Of a DNA stretch of 64,000 nucleotides, positions 25,870 through 34,542 are shown one piece after another; position 1 is the first letter of the stretch, and every line of letters starts with the position of its first letter. The notes under the pieces are model-generated. The model worked only from the letters and a program-made list of their open reading frames with translations, was not told the origin of the DNA and did not search any database. Where the stretch lies: contig SVBF01000018.1 of the NCBI GenBank assembly GCA_015058945.1, positions 1 through 64,000 of the forward strand. The letters are read 5' to 3'. Source of the DNA: Erysipelotrichaceae bacterium (GTDB lineage: Bacteria > Bacillota_I > Bacilli_A > RFN20 > CAG-826). A program made the position numbers and the translations under genes.

Positions 25870-27351
25870 ATGACTAACAATTTGGATTTAAAAAAGAAAG
25901 ATTTGTTTGAAAACAAACCCGTACTCCAGGCGATTCTAAGTTTAGCTATCCCTTCTATTATCGGGCAGCTTATTCTTGTCATCTATAACATCACCGATAC
26001 GTTCTTTATTGGATTAGCGGCGACTAATATGGCAGATAAGGAATTAGGGAACGCTTTAGTAGCAGGCGTAACTATTTGTATGCCTGTATATATGATATTA
26101 AGCGCCATATCGAATTTATTTGGGATAGGCGCCTCTAGCGTTATATCTCGTTCTCTCGGGAAAAATAATCCATGGAGAGCTAAAAATGCGTCTCGCTTTG
26201 CTTTTTATGCTTGTTTAATTACGACGTTAATTTATTGTTCATTCATTTTTATTATTAATAATCCTCTGTCTAATTTATTATCAGGAAACAAATCTCCTGA
26301 AACTTCTAGTTACGCTAGATCATATATCTTATATTGCGTAGTGATATTCGGTATTCCGACAGCGATTAATACACTGTTTTCCCATTTATTAAGAGCGCAA
26401 GGAAAATCTAAGCATGCTTCTTATGGGATTGTTCTAGGGGGATTGCTGAACTGCGGTTTAGATCCCCTGTTCATGTTTGTTATCATGCCATCGAATCCAG
26501 AAGTTGCCGCGGCTTTAGCAACCGGGATAGCGAATTCGATCGCGTTGATTTATTACGTTATCCTGATGATTATCAGGAAAAAGGATTTGGTAATTTCTAT
26601 TAAATTCTCTAAGAAAATGTTCACAGAAAACATTCCTAGCGAAGTCATTAAAGTCGGCATTCCAGCTTGCTTGATGACCTTATGCGAAAATGTTTCTTAT
26701 ATGATCCTTGATGCTTTAATCGGTTCAGTTATTGTCGTTAAAGCAGAAAGCGATGCCGCACTAGCAGGTATTGGAGTCGCCAAAAAAATCAATATGTTTG
26801 CTCATTCTTCCGTGAGGGGCATGACGCAAGGCGTTTTGCCTATCATCGGTTATAACAAGGCTAGTGGAAATCGTAAAAGGATGTCGAAAATTGTCTATGT
26901 TAGTGGCGCAATTTCAATAGGCATTGCTTTGTTTGCTATGATTGTTTCTATTATTTGGGCCGCTCCTTTATCCACTATCTTCATCCACGAAAACAATTCC
27001 ATTGCTTACGCCACAAAATTTTTAAGAATACTGTGCATTGGTTGTCCTTTTTCTGCCGTTGCTTATACAGTTATTTCCTTTTTCCAAGCTGTCGGTAAAC
27101 CTTGGAGAAGTCTTGTTTTGGCCTTATTGAGAAAAGGAGTTTTAGATATACCTTTAATGTTTATCTTCTTTTCTATCTCAAAAATGGAAAATAACTCTAT
27201 TGGACCAGAGCTTATAATTTGGGCCACTCCTATTACCGATATTATCTGCTCTTTTGTCGCGGTTACTTTGTTTTGCAGATATGTTAAACGCAATGGTAAA
27301 ACAGCACCCGCTTTTAATGAGCAAGGAAAATTCCCATCTCTAAAAGGCTAA
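25870..27351 (+). CDS. MATE-family multidrug efflux transporter
   Basis: A 493-residue integral membrane protein with twelve predicted helices in two homologous halves. Family signs: LAIPSIIGQLILVIYNITDT at the N terminus (P..i..l...ly...D..fig), GIGASSVISRSLGKN, HLLRAQGKSKHA and, in the second half, RGMTQGVLPIIGYNKASG. MATE proteins export cationic drugs or metabolites using sodium or proton gradients. The gene is AT-rich like the divergent LysR gene and probably arrived with it. The substrate is unknown. Confidence 0.92.
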   Translation: MTNNLDLKKKDLFENKPVLQAILSLAIPSIIGQLILVIYNITDTFFIGLAATNMADKELGNALVAGVTICMPVYMILSAISNLFGIGASSVISRSLGKNNPWRAKNASRFAFYACLITTLIYCSFIFIINNPLSNLLSGNKSPETSSYARSYILYCVVIFGIPTAINTLFSHLLRAQGKSKHASYGIVLGGLLNCGLDPLFMFVIMPSNPEVAAALATGIANSIALIYYVILMIIRKKDLVISIKFSKKMFTENIPSEVIKVGIPACLMTLCENVSYMILDALIGSVIVVKAESDAALAGIGVAKKINMFAHSSVRGMTQGVLPIIGYNKASGNRKRMSKIVYVSGAISIGIALFAMIVSIIWAAPLSTIFIHENNSIAYATKFLRILCIGCPFSAVAYTVISFFQAVGKPWRSLVLALLRKGVLDIPLMFIFFSISKMENNSIGPELIIWATPITDIICSFVAVTLFCRYVKRNGKTAPAFNEQGKFPSLKG

Positions 27352-27356
27352 TAATT

Positions 27357-27641
27357 ATGAATAAGATTATTGATCTAAGACATAGGAAGCATGCTAGAAA
27401 AATATCGATTGCATTTTGTGGTAATAGTATTTTTTCTAACATTTATAACGAAATAAAAATGGAAGGCTATGAAATCACTGATTATATATATTCCAGCAAA
27501 GAAAAAGATTCTTGCGTTATAAATCTGACAGTTAAAAGAAAAAACAAATCATTTGATGAATATATTGCGTTTTTGGCAGATAAAGAATTTTGCAAAACTA
27601 TTTATATATATGATTACACGGAAGTAGATAATGATTTCTAA
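27357..27641 (+). CDS. small hypothetical protein downstream of MATE
   Basis: A 94-residue soluble protein starting 5 nt after the MATE stop. It begins MNKIIDLRHRKHARKISIAF and includes EIKMEGYEITDYIYSSKEKD and KTIYIYDYTEVDNDF, an alternating alpha/beta pattern that recalls ferredoxin-like domains (for example MgtC/ACT-type C-terminal domains). The family is not identified. Composition matches the AT-rich island. Its 3' end abuts a recombinase remnant on the other strand. Confidence 0.55.
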   Translation: MNKIIDLRHRKHARKISIAFCGNSIFSNIYNEIKMEGYEITDYIYSSKEKDSCVINLTVKRKNKSFDEYIAFLADKEFCKTIYIYDYTEVDNDF

Positions 27642-27885
27642 TCTCAGCATTAAAACTGAAACTGAACAGTTCCACTCTCTGGTCTTTAGAGCCATGTCGC
27701 TTTCCCTGGATGAATAAATATCCATCCTTGATATCAGTGACGTCCGCTCTAGCTGCTTCAACAGTTCTTAAGTCAGTCGCACAACAGCGAAATCTCGATA
27801 ATTAGAAATCGATTTTGAACTCATCTTTTTAGTTTTTGATAAAAGCTTATGAACCTGAGCAAGAGTCAAATTAGATGACGCTCCA
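27640..27885 (-). pseudogene. tyrosine recombinase (integrase) remnant
   Basis: Read on the minus strand in two frames: SNLTLAQVHKLLSK, SISNYRDFAVVRL, then in another frame RTVEAARADVTDIKDGYLFI and QGKRHGSKDQRV. This matches the start of the catalytic domain of phage/transposon integrases (LT..qv..ll...; lRdyAiv.Lml.tGLRt.Ei.RadvgDi...; l.vqGKG..sKd). The TGL before the catalytic Arg is lost with the frameshift, and the rest of the catalytic domain is absent. It is therefore a non-functional fragment at the edge of the AT-rich island. Confidence 0.65.
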
Positions 27886-27956
27886 TAGTTCGAATCCAGT
27901 TGACGTATTATTTTTCATTAGCACTATCAAAAGGCCAAAATACATTAGTCCCTTTT

Positions 27957-28385
27957 TTATGCGTGGGGTATGAAGAGAATGATGAGCAACGCCACCGAAG
28001 CGGCGATCAATATGGAATGGAGGATTCCTAGCACCAAATACCAGACGCGATAAGGTCTTCCGCTCCGCTTCATGTGGCGAAACGAGGCAATCGTCCCGAT
28101 GATCGCGTCGACTAGCACAAGCCCGACCAAAAATAGGACGAGGAGCACCGCGAGGACGATAGCCCATCCCACGGCGATCGCACCGCCGATTTGACCGGCG
28201 ATTTCCATAGAACTCGAGGCGGAGGAATCACCGCTGGAAGTGACCGATGAAGACGGTGTGGCGAATATGGATATCCCAAGCGTATAAGCGAAGATCAATG
28301 TAAGGGTCGCTAACGCAAGGAAAACGCATAAAACGATGATGCGCGCCTTATCGCCATGGTGGGGTTTGACGTTATTTTCTTCCAT
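27957..28385 (-). CDS. small membrane protein, unknown function
   Basis: A 142-residue protein with three hydrophobic segments: about 16-42, 66-93 and 117-138. A Ser-rich linker (TPSSSVTSSGDSSASSS) lies between the first two, probably extracytoplasmic. The ATG overlaps the end of the C-S lyase gene by 14 nt, so it is the last gene of the DUF3737/lyase operon. It recalls DUF4064-type proteins but I cannot assign it. Confidence 0.55.
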   Translation of the reverse strand: MEENNVKPHHGDKARIIVLCVFLALATLTLIFAYTLGISIFATPSSSVTSSGDSSASSSMEIAGQIGGAIAVGWAIVLAVLLVLFLVGLVLVDAIIGTIASFRHMKRSGRPYRVWYLVLGILHSILIAASVALLIILFIPHA

Positions 28386-29532
28386 AGGCTTCCACGCCTT
28401 CTTTCAGGCGACGAAGGCCTTCTTCGACATTTTGATGCGAGGTGGCCAAATTGATGCGGACAAAGCCTTCACCACCGGCACCATATTCTTCCCCGTTGGA
28501 GAGGAAAAGACCCGTTTTTTCCCGCAAAAAGGCAAGGAAATCGCGAGAATCCGCGCAAATCTTGCGACAATCGACCCAGAGCAAATACGTCGCCTCGCCA
28601 TCGATCACGCGCAGGGACGGAATCTCTTTTTTGATGTAATCAGAGGCATATTTTCTCGAGACGGCGACATAGGCGTTCATCTTGTCGAGCCACTCATCAC
28701 CTTCGTTTAGGGCCGCGGTGGAAGCGACGCAGGAGAAGACGTTCGGTTCAGCGACTTCGTCCGTGTTGATCTGCCGCTCGACCTTTTTCCGGATTTCCGG
28801 ATTCGGGATCACGATGGCGGCGGTATGGATGCCGGCGAGATTAAACGCTTTTGTGGGCGAGATGGCGCTATAGGCGACTTCGCTTGAAAGAGGAATTGAA
28901 AGCATCGGCTTATAGGGATGGCCAGGAAGAGAAACCGGGCCATGGATTTCGTCGGAGAGGATGATGACATTATGTTTCTTTGCCAAAGCAAGAAGCTTCG
29001 CCATCTCTTCCTCGGTGTAGATCTTGCCGACGGGATTATGCGGATTGCAGAAGAAACAAAGCTTCGCCTTTTCGTCCGCAAACGCCTTCTCGATGTTTTC
29101 GTAGTCGAGGGAATAGACGCCGTCCTTTTCGATTAAGGGCACGACGCTAGGAACGCGCTTCGAATTCAGGATGCTATTGAAGAAGATGTTGTAGACCGGG
29201 GTGAATAAAACGACCTTGTCCCCCACTTCCGTTAGCGCGCGGACGGAAGAAGACAAAACCGGGACGACGCCGAGGCAAAAGATCAAGTCCTTGGAGTCGA
29301 TATCCCAGCCAAACCGCCTTTGGTAAAAGCCCACATAGGCCTTCGCCCATGCTTCGTCGGGCATGCAATAGCCAAACACGCCATGCTCGACGCGCTTAGC
29401 CAAAGCCTTGCGGACGCATTCGGGCGCGGAAAAATCCATGTCCGCCACCCACATCGGGAGCTCGTTGTCTTTCACGTCCCATTTGATGGAACCGGATTTA
29501 CGACGGTCGACGAGGATATCGAATTCACTCAT
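28372..29532 (-). CDS. MalY/PatB-type C-S lyase (aminotransferase fold)
   Basis: A 386-residue PLP enzyme of the MalY/PatB branch, which cleaves cystathionine or cysteine-like thioethers to a thiol, pyruvate and ammonia. Visible: WDVKDNELPMWVADMDF near the N terminus (typical of the branch), GVVPVLSSSVRALTEVGD, FCNPHNPVGK, the aspartate pocket LSDEIHGPV, the PLP lysine in SPTKAFNLAGI and the substrate Arg in GFVRINLAT. It overlaps the DUF3737 stop by 8 nt and the next gene by 14 nt, so the three are one operon. Cystathionine beta-lyase activity is likely but not certain. Confidence 0.9.
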   Translation of the reverse strand: MSEFDILVDRRKSGSIKWDVKDNELPMWVADMDFSAPECVRKALAKRVEHGVFGYCMPDEAWAKAYVGFYQRRFGWDIDSKDLIFCLGVVPVLSSSVRALTEVGDKVVLFTPVYNIFFNSILNSKRVPSVVPLIEKDGVYSLDYENIEKAFADEKAKLCFFCNPHNPVGKIYTEEEMAKLLALAKKHNVIILSDEIHGPVSLPGHPYKPMLSIPLSSEVAYSAISPTKAFNLAGIHTAAIVIPNPEIRKKVERQINTDEVAEPNVFSCVASTAALNEGDEWLDKMNAYVAVSRKYASDYIKKEIPSLRVIDGEATYLLWVDCRKICADSRDFLAFLREKTGLFLSNGEEYGAGGEGFVRINLATSHQNVEEGLRRLKEGVEAYGRK

Positions 29533-30370
29533 GGATGACGATTTCCGTTTTGCTATGATCGAGCGAATCGTCGTCGCGGATGATTTCCTTTACGCCCTTG
29601 CAGACGATGCGCCCGGAGATGGGGTTCTTGATCGAATCAATTTCGGTGACGACTTCGGCGTCGATATTCTCACAGTATTCGAAGGCGAGGTCCGTATCGA
29701 CGATGCGGCAGTCGACGAGTTTGACGTTCTTCATGTAGCAGAAGCCTTGGTGCGAACGGATTTCGCAATGGATCAAGGTGATGTCCTCACTGTTCCAGCC
29801 GAAGTATTCGCCTTCGATATAGCAATTCTCGACGCGAACCCTCTTGCAGTTCCAGAAGGCGTCTTTCGTGCGTAAGACGGAGTCGCGGATCGTGACGTCC
29901 TTGCACCCGTCGAAGGCATAATTGCCTTGGAGGTCGAGGTGGTCGATTTCAACGTTCTTCGAGCCCTGACAAAAATATGGGCCGTTAACGACGCTCGCGT
30001 CGGAGATCTTGACGCCCTTGTTCCACCAAAGCGTTTCCTCGGCATCGGTGAATTCGGTGTCCTTCAAGGTGACGTTCTCGCATTTGCGGAGGAATTTCGG
30101 CCCTTGGAAAGCGCAATGGGTGAAGGTGATGTCTTTGGTGTACCAAACGCCAGCCCTGCTCGTCGGAAGGAAGGAACATTCGATGACGTTGATGTCCTTG
30201 CCATACCAAAGAGGGTATTTCCAACCGAAGGTGCTATGGACGACGTCGAGGTCGCCGCTTTCCTTTAACGGGGATTCGCCATCGTCGAAAAGGCAATCTT
30301 GGATATAGGCATCCTTCGTTTGGAACAAAGCGCGTTCGCCGGTGAAATGTTGATTGAGATAATTAGCCAT
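29525..30370 (-). CDS. DUF3737-family right-handed beta-helix protein
   Basis: A 281-residue soluble protein made of short repeats, one strand turn every 20 or so residues, e.g. LDVVHSTFGWKYPLWYGKDI, NVIECSFLPTSRAGVWYTKD, VRVENCYIEGEYFGWNSEDI. This is the DUF3737 family, predicted to form a right-handed beta-helix. Function is unknown; no signal peptide is present, so it is cytoplasmic. It heads a three-gene operon with a C-S lyase and a membrane protein. GGAGACGACT before the ATG provides the ribosome-binding site. Confidence 0.85.
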   Translation of the reverse strand: MANYLNQHFTGERALFQTKDAYIQDCLFDDGESPLKESGDLDVVHSTFGWKYPLWYGKDINVIECSFLPTSRAGVWYTKDITFTHCAFQGPKFLRKCENVTLKDTEFTDAEETLWWNKGVKISDASVVNGPYFCQGSKNVEIDHLDLQGNYAFDGCKDVTIRDSVLRTKDAFWNCKRVRVENCYIEGEYFGWNSEDITLIHCEIRSHQGFCYMKNVKLVDCRIVDTDLAFEYCENIDAEVVTEIDSIKNPISGRIVCKGVKEIIRDDDSLDHSKTEIVIHE

Positions 30371-30379
30371 AGTCGTCTC

Positions 30380-31558
30380 CTATTTTTGGACTTCCTGTCC
30401 TTCGGAAAAATATATTGTCTCCACTCCCGCGAGGCATTCTTGGATCAACGACTCGTAATCGAAGCGGGATTCATAGAGCAGGCACTCATCAAGATGAGGT
30501 CTGGTCTTGGGTTTCTTCGGTTTGAAGATCGTGCAGCAATCCTCGTAGGGACGGATGGAAATGTCGTAAGTGTCGATGCGTTTGCTCGTCTCGATGATGG
30601 AGAGCTTATCGGTCGCGCATAAAGGCCGCAAAATGGGGAAGTTGGTCACTTCCTCGATGACCCCAATGGATTCGAGGGTCTGCGAGGCGACCTGCCCGAT
30701 GCTTTCGCCCGTGGCGACCGCCAGGCACTTGTTCTTCTTCGCCATAGCGACGGCGAGGCGGATCATCATGCGACGCATGGTCGTGATGCAATAAGGTTCG
30801 GGGACGTTATCGTAGATGGCTTCCTGGATCTTCGTAAACGGCAAGACCTGGAGCTTGATGTCCGATTGATAGACATTCAGTTTGGCCAAGATGTCCTTGA
30901 GTTTATCCACCACCGCCATCGAGGTATATGGGGGCGAGGCGAAATGGAGGCATTCGATGCGGATGCCGCGCCGAATCAAGGCATAGGAAGCGACGGGCGA
31001 ATCGATGCCACCGCTAAGGAGCATCGTCACCTTGCCGATCATTCCTAAGGGATACCCGCCGAGGCCGAGTTCTTCGTGGCAAGAGAGATAACTCGCGTCC
31101 ACGCGTAGCGTGATCTTCACTCTCGCGTCGGGTTCATGGAGGTCTACGGTCAAGGAAGAATGGTCGAGGACATAATCCGCGACCGCGCAGGAAATGCCAT
31201 AGGAATCGAGTGGGAAGCGCTTGTTGACGCGCTTGACGTCGAGCTTGAAGGTCTTCGCGCCTTTTTCTTCTTGCAATAAGGCAAGCGCGGCTTCCTGCAT
31301 CGCCTCGAGGGTCGGCTCCGCCTTCATGACGAGGGAGAGGCGTTGGATGCCGGCGACTTCCTTTAGGCGTTCAAAGATCGGCTTAGGGTCCTTGCCCGCC
31401 AAATAGACGTAAATGTGGTCACGGTCGGCCTTGCTTTCCACCCCATAGGGTTTTAAGGCGCAGCGGACGTTATGGAGGAGGCAGGCGATGAAGGCTTTGC
31501 GGTTATCGCCTTTGGTGGAGAGCTCACCATAATGGATCATGATCATGTCGGCGTTCAT
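30380..31558 (-). CDS. thiI: tRNA 4-thiouridine synthase ThiI
   Basis: Inserts sulfur at U8 of tRNA. It has 392 residues: an N-terminal ferredoxin-like domain and THUMP (about 1-165), then the PP-loop domain with LLSGGIDSPVASYALI at about 180. The downstream catalytic-Cys segment is KCLAVATGESIGQVASQTLES. The C-terminal rhodanese domain of E. coli ThiI is absent, as in Bacillus. The start overlaps the cysteine desulfurase stop by 4 nt; that desulfurase is the sulfur donor. The tail after residue 360 (RFDYESLIQECLAGVETIYF) is family-typical. Confidence 0.96.
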   Translation of the reverse strand: MNADMIMIHYGELSTKGDNRKAFIACLLHNVRCALKPYGVESKADRDHIYVYLAGKDPKPIFERLKEVAGIQRLSLVMKAEPTLEAMQEAALALLQEEKGAKTFKLDVKRVNKRFPLDSYGISCAVADYVLDHSSLTVDLHEPDARVKITLRVDASYLSCHEELGLGGYPLGMIGKVTMLLSGGIDSPVASYALIRRGIRIECLHFASPPYTSMAVVDKLKDILAKLNVYQSDIKLQVLPFTKIQEAIYDNVPEPYCITTMRRMMIRLAVAMAKKNKCLAVATGESIGQVASQTLESIGVIEEVTNFPILRPLCATDKLSIIETSKRIDTYDISIRPYEDCCTIFKPKKPKTRPHLDECLLYESRFDYESLIQECLAGVETIYFSEGQEVQK

Positions 31559-32685
31559 CTATGGTGCACCTCCTTTAACAAAGTAGACAAAGTATCTAGG
31601 AATACTTTCGCCTCTTCAAGCGAATTGCTCTCGTCGAGGGAAACGCGGATGGCGTTGCTCGCCTCGTCATTCGTCGCCCCCATGGCCAAAAGCACCGTCG
31701 AGGCATGCTCGATTTTGGAGGAACAGGCCGAGGCCGTGGACACATAGATCTCTTTTTGGCTTAATGCCTCCACGATGACGGAGGCCTTATGATGGTTCAA
31801 TGAAAAGTCGAGGACATAAGGTGAACCGTTTTCAGGGGAAAAGATGCGTACGTCCAGTTCCTTTAAGCCATTCCAAAGATAATCGTGGACTAGGGTGACT
31901 TTCGCCTCGTTTTCCTTTAGGTGGGACAACTCTTCCCCAACCGCGGTCACAAGGGATGCGGCTAAGGGCAAGCTAACCGTTCCGGAACGGACACCGTCTT
32001 CTTGGCCGCCGCCATGGATCAATGGGGTAAGGCGGATTGAGGAACGGTAAATCAACGCGCCCGAGCCTTTGATGCCGTGGAGTTTATGGCCGGAGAAGGA
32101 AAAGAGGTCCAAGGACGCATAGGGAACGTCGACCTTCCCGATTGCCTGAGTGAGGTCGCTATGGAAATAGGCTTTGGGAAAACGATGGACGATTTGGGAT
32201 AAGGCATTCAAATCCGATATCGCGCCCGTCTCGTTGTTGACGCCGAGGATCGAGACGAGGATCACGTCTTTATCCATATGACGTTCGAGCTCTTCCGGGG
32301 TGACGACGCCATCTTCGTTCACCGCTAGTTCGATTAACTCAAAGCCAAAACGTGCGGCGAGCTCTTTTGCCGGCATGGTGACGGAAGGATGCTCCGCGGA
32401 GGATATCAGGATCTTCTTGCCCCGGTTTTGGTAAGAGAAAGCAATCCCTTTTAGGGCGAGGTTATTCGCCTCGCTCGCGCCGGAAAGAAAAACGGCGCGA
32501 TGCGTTTTCCCTAAGCCAAAGAGGCTTAATAGACGACTTCTTTCTTCGTCGAGCCTTCTTCCCGAGGCACGGCCTAGTCCGTGAACCGAGGAAGGATTAG
32601 CGAAATATTCTTGGTTTGCTTTGGCAAAAGCGTCGAGGACGGCGGGGCTCGGCCTGGTGGAGGCGGCGGAATCGAAATAGATCAC
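31555..32685 (-). CDS. cysteine desulfurase, partner of ThiI
   Basis: A 376-residue PLP enzyme that takes sulfur from cysteine as an active-site persulfide. Visible: YFDSAASTRPSPAVLDAF, FLSGASEANNLALKG, ISSAEHPSV, VNNETGAISDL, the PLP lysine in SFSGHKLHGIKGSGALI and the catalytic Cys in STASACSSKI. It belongs to the NifS/NifZ type found beside thiI in Bacillus. It starts 3 nt after the ezrA stop and overlaps thiI by 4 nt, giving a sulfur-relay operon for s4U. Confidence 0.95.
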   Translation of the reverse strand: MIYFDSAASTRPSPAVLDAFAKANQEYFANPSSVHGLGRASGRRLDEERSRLLSLFGLGKTHRAVFLSGASEANNLALKGIAFSYQNRGKKILISSAEHPSVTMPAKELAARFGFELIELAVNEDGVVTPEELERHMDKDVILVSILGVNNETGAISDLNALSQIVHRFPKAYFHSDLTQAIGKVDVPYASLDLFSFSGHKLHGIKGSGALIYRSSIRLTPLIHGGGQEDGVRSGTVSLPLAASLVTAVGEELSHLKENEAKVTLVHDYLWNGLKELDVRIFSPENGSPYVLDFSLNHHKASVIVEALSQKEIYVSTASACSSKIEHASTVLLAMGATNDEASNAIRVSLDESNSLEEAKVFLDTLSTLLKEVHHR

Positions 32686-32688
32686 GTC

Positions 32689-34401
32689 TTATTCCCCACG
32701 GATGCGTTTCAAACAGGCTCCGGTTTCGGTATAGGCGCGGCGGAAGTCGCCGTTGAAATAATAGCTTTCGGTCTGCTTGAGGGCGTCGTTGACTTCGCCA
32801 AGATGGCGACGGTCGCGGTTGGCGTAGACGATCGCGGCGTCGGCGAGGAGACACTGGTCATAATCGCCCATCGCGGCGTCATAGACGGCTTTGCCTTCGG
32901 TCTGAAGCTTGGCGATGTTCTCGTTCACCGCCTCGACGTCAATCGGCAAGGTGTGGACGAGGCGATGGACCTCATCGATGTAGCCATAGCATTTCTCGAT
33001 GGCTTCGCCATAACGCTCACGGACCACGTCGAGGCCGATGCGGTCGATCGCGACTTCGCAGTTATGGAGTTTGTTATGGTATTCCTCGATGATGTTCACG
33101 GCGGATTCTGTGTCGGATTTGAGCGAGAAGAGATAACGCTCGAAATCGTCGATCGCGGTCGAGGCCTGCTCCGCTTCGTCGCGAAGGGTATGCATCTTAT
33201 CCACCAAGATGGAATAAGGCTGCTTGGTGCCGGAATGGATGAAGGTGTCGAGCGATCTCTTGGTCGCGCCGGCTTTGTTGATGAGGTTCTTGATGCCGTC
33301 GATTTGGCTCTGGGCCTTCGGCGGGATGACATAGATGCTCTTCACTTCGGGAAGACCATTGCAAAGGCGGATGTATTTCTTTTCGATGGAGGCTTCTTCC
33401 ACATAGACCTTATCGCATTCGTTTTCGAAGACGAGGCGGGCATCTTTTTCCTTGTCAAAGAGGTCGAAGTATTCGTCGATGCGGGCGATGATCGCGTCGA
33501 GTTCCTCCTGGACGCGGTTGAGGTTGAATTCCATGACGCGGTCGGTGATTGCCGAAAGAGAGGCGTTCATGTCCTCGATGTTTCCTTTGACGATGAGGTG
33601 ATGCAACGGGAAATCGGCGCGGATCATCTCCTCGTAACGGTTTTGTAGCGAGGCCAGGCGATCGGGAATGACCGTGGTGATGGTGATGCAGATGTTCGGG
33701 AGGTCTTGCAGACAACGGCCGAGTTCCTTGATGACCGCGGCGATGTCGGGCAAAAGATTCTTCGCCTCATCGTATTGGGCGGATTCGACGAAAGCTTCGA
33801 AGGATTGGAATTGCTCGTCGAGCGATTTGAAGACGGCGTCAAAAGAAGGCGCGACCAAAGCGAGGTCGGCCTGCTTGATGAAATAGCTCTGCTTGATTTT
33901 TCGGAGCTCTTCCTTGAGGCGGAGCGAACTTTGACGGCACTCCTCCTCCGGTTTGATGATCTGCAGGAGGTCGTTGTTTAGCGCGTTCACTTCCTCGTCG
34001 TAGTTCTCGATGATGGTCCTGGCTCTTGGAAGCTCGGCCTTAAGCGCCTTGAAGCTACGCTCGGAGATGAGGTCCTTCAAATTGTTGATGGTCGCTTGGG
34101 CGGAAGAGTCTGATTTGTCGCGGATGTCCTTAAAGCGTTTGTTGTAGGTCGCATGGGTGTCGACGTAGAGCAAATTGGTCTGCGAGATGGCCTCGATGCG
34201 GCGGAGGTATTGGGAATCCTGACCGGTGAGCAAGGCGTGCAGATATTCAAAACGGCGAGATAAGTCACGGACCGCCTTTTTATGACGCATCGCGGAGAAG
34301 AGAGTGAAGTGCAAGAGCAGCCAAAGCCCGATCGCGGTGACGACGACGCCGACGATGATCAAGGCGATTTGGAATCCTTCGATGAGAACGAGTTGAACCA
34401 T
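32689..34401 (-). CDS. ezrA: septation ring formation regulator EzrA
   Basis: A 570-residue protein matching EzrA of Bacillus in length and plan. One N-terminal membrane helix lies at about residues 8-32 (FQIALIIVGVVVTAIGLWLL) and is followed by an all-helical cytoplasmic part of repeated coiled-coil bundles. EzrA binds FtsZ and limits ring formation. I chose ATG 34401 (MVQLVLIEG) because the long 5' extension to 34464 lies upstream of a TATAAT at 34411-34416, 9 nt before this ATG, and no Shine-Dalgarno exists. It is followed by nifS-thiI, the same order as in B. subtilis. Confidence 0.88.
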   Translation of the reverse strand: MVQLVLIEGFQIALIIVGVVVTAIGLWLLLHFTLFSAMRHKKAVRDLSRRFEYLHALLTGQDSQYLRRIEAISQTNLLYVDTHATYNKRFKDIRDKSDSSAQATINNLKDLISERSFKALKAELPRARTIIENYDEEVNALNNDLLQIIKPEEECRQSSLRLKEELRKIKQSYFIKQADLALVAPSFDAVFKSLDEQFQSFEAFVESAQYDEAKNLLPDIAAVIKELGRCLQDLPNICITITTVIPDRLASLQNRYEEMIRADFPLHHLIVKGNIEDMNASLSAITDRVMEFNLNRVQEELDAIIARIDEYFDLFDKEKDARLVFENECDKVYVEEASIEKKYIRLCNGLPEVKSIYVIPPKAQSQIDGIKNLINKAGATKRSLDTFIHSGTKQPYSILVDKMHTLRDEAEQASTAIDDFERYLFSLKSDTESAVNIIEEYHNKLHNCEVAIDRIGLDVVRERYGEAIEKCYGYIDEVHRLVHTLPIDVEAVNENIAKLQTEGKAVYDAAMGDYDQCLLADAAIVYANRDRRHLGEVNDALKQTESYYFNGDFRRAYTETGACLKRIRGE

Positions 34402-34410
34402 AGTGTGTTC

Positions 34411-34416
34411 ATTATA
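34411..34416 (-). promoter_or_regulatory. -10 box directly before ezrA start (leaderless)
   Basis: TATAAT on the minus strand, 9 nt before the ATG at 34401, without a Shine-Dalgarno. Confidence 0.55.
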
Positions 34417-34503
34417 CATTCGCAAGGCGCGCCCTCGCACGAAGAAACGAAAGTTTTTGCACAATTCTTCTTCGGATGAAGAAGTTCATCATGATCTCCC
34501 GCT

Positions 34504-34530
34504 CAAGAAAAAACCCGCATTTCGCGGGTC
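34504..34530 (-). terminator. terminator of DUF1295-family gene
   Basis: Minus-strand stem ACCCGC/GCGGGT with a 5-nt loop and TTTTTTC, just after the stop at 34543. Confidence 0.8.
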
Positions 34531-34542
34531 TTTGACTCAAAT

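Noticed and set aside
27549-27761. Minus-strand open frame of 70 codons
   Set aside because: It crosses the recombinase remnant in the wrong frame; the conserved recombinase residues are in the other two frames.
32581-33648. Plus-strand open frame of 355 codons opposite ezrA and nifS
   Set aside because: Antisense shadow; spans two real genes and has no ribosome-binding site.
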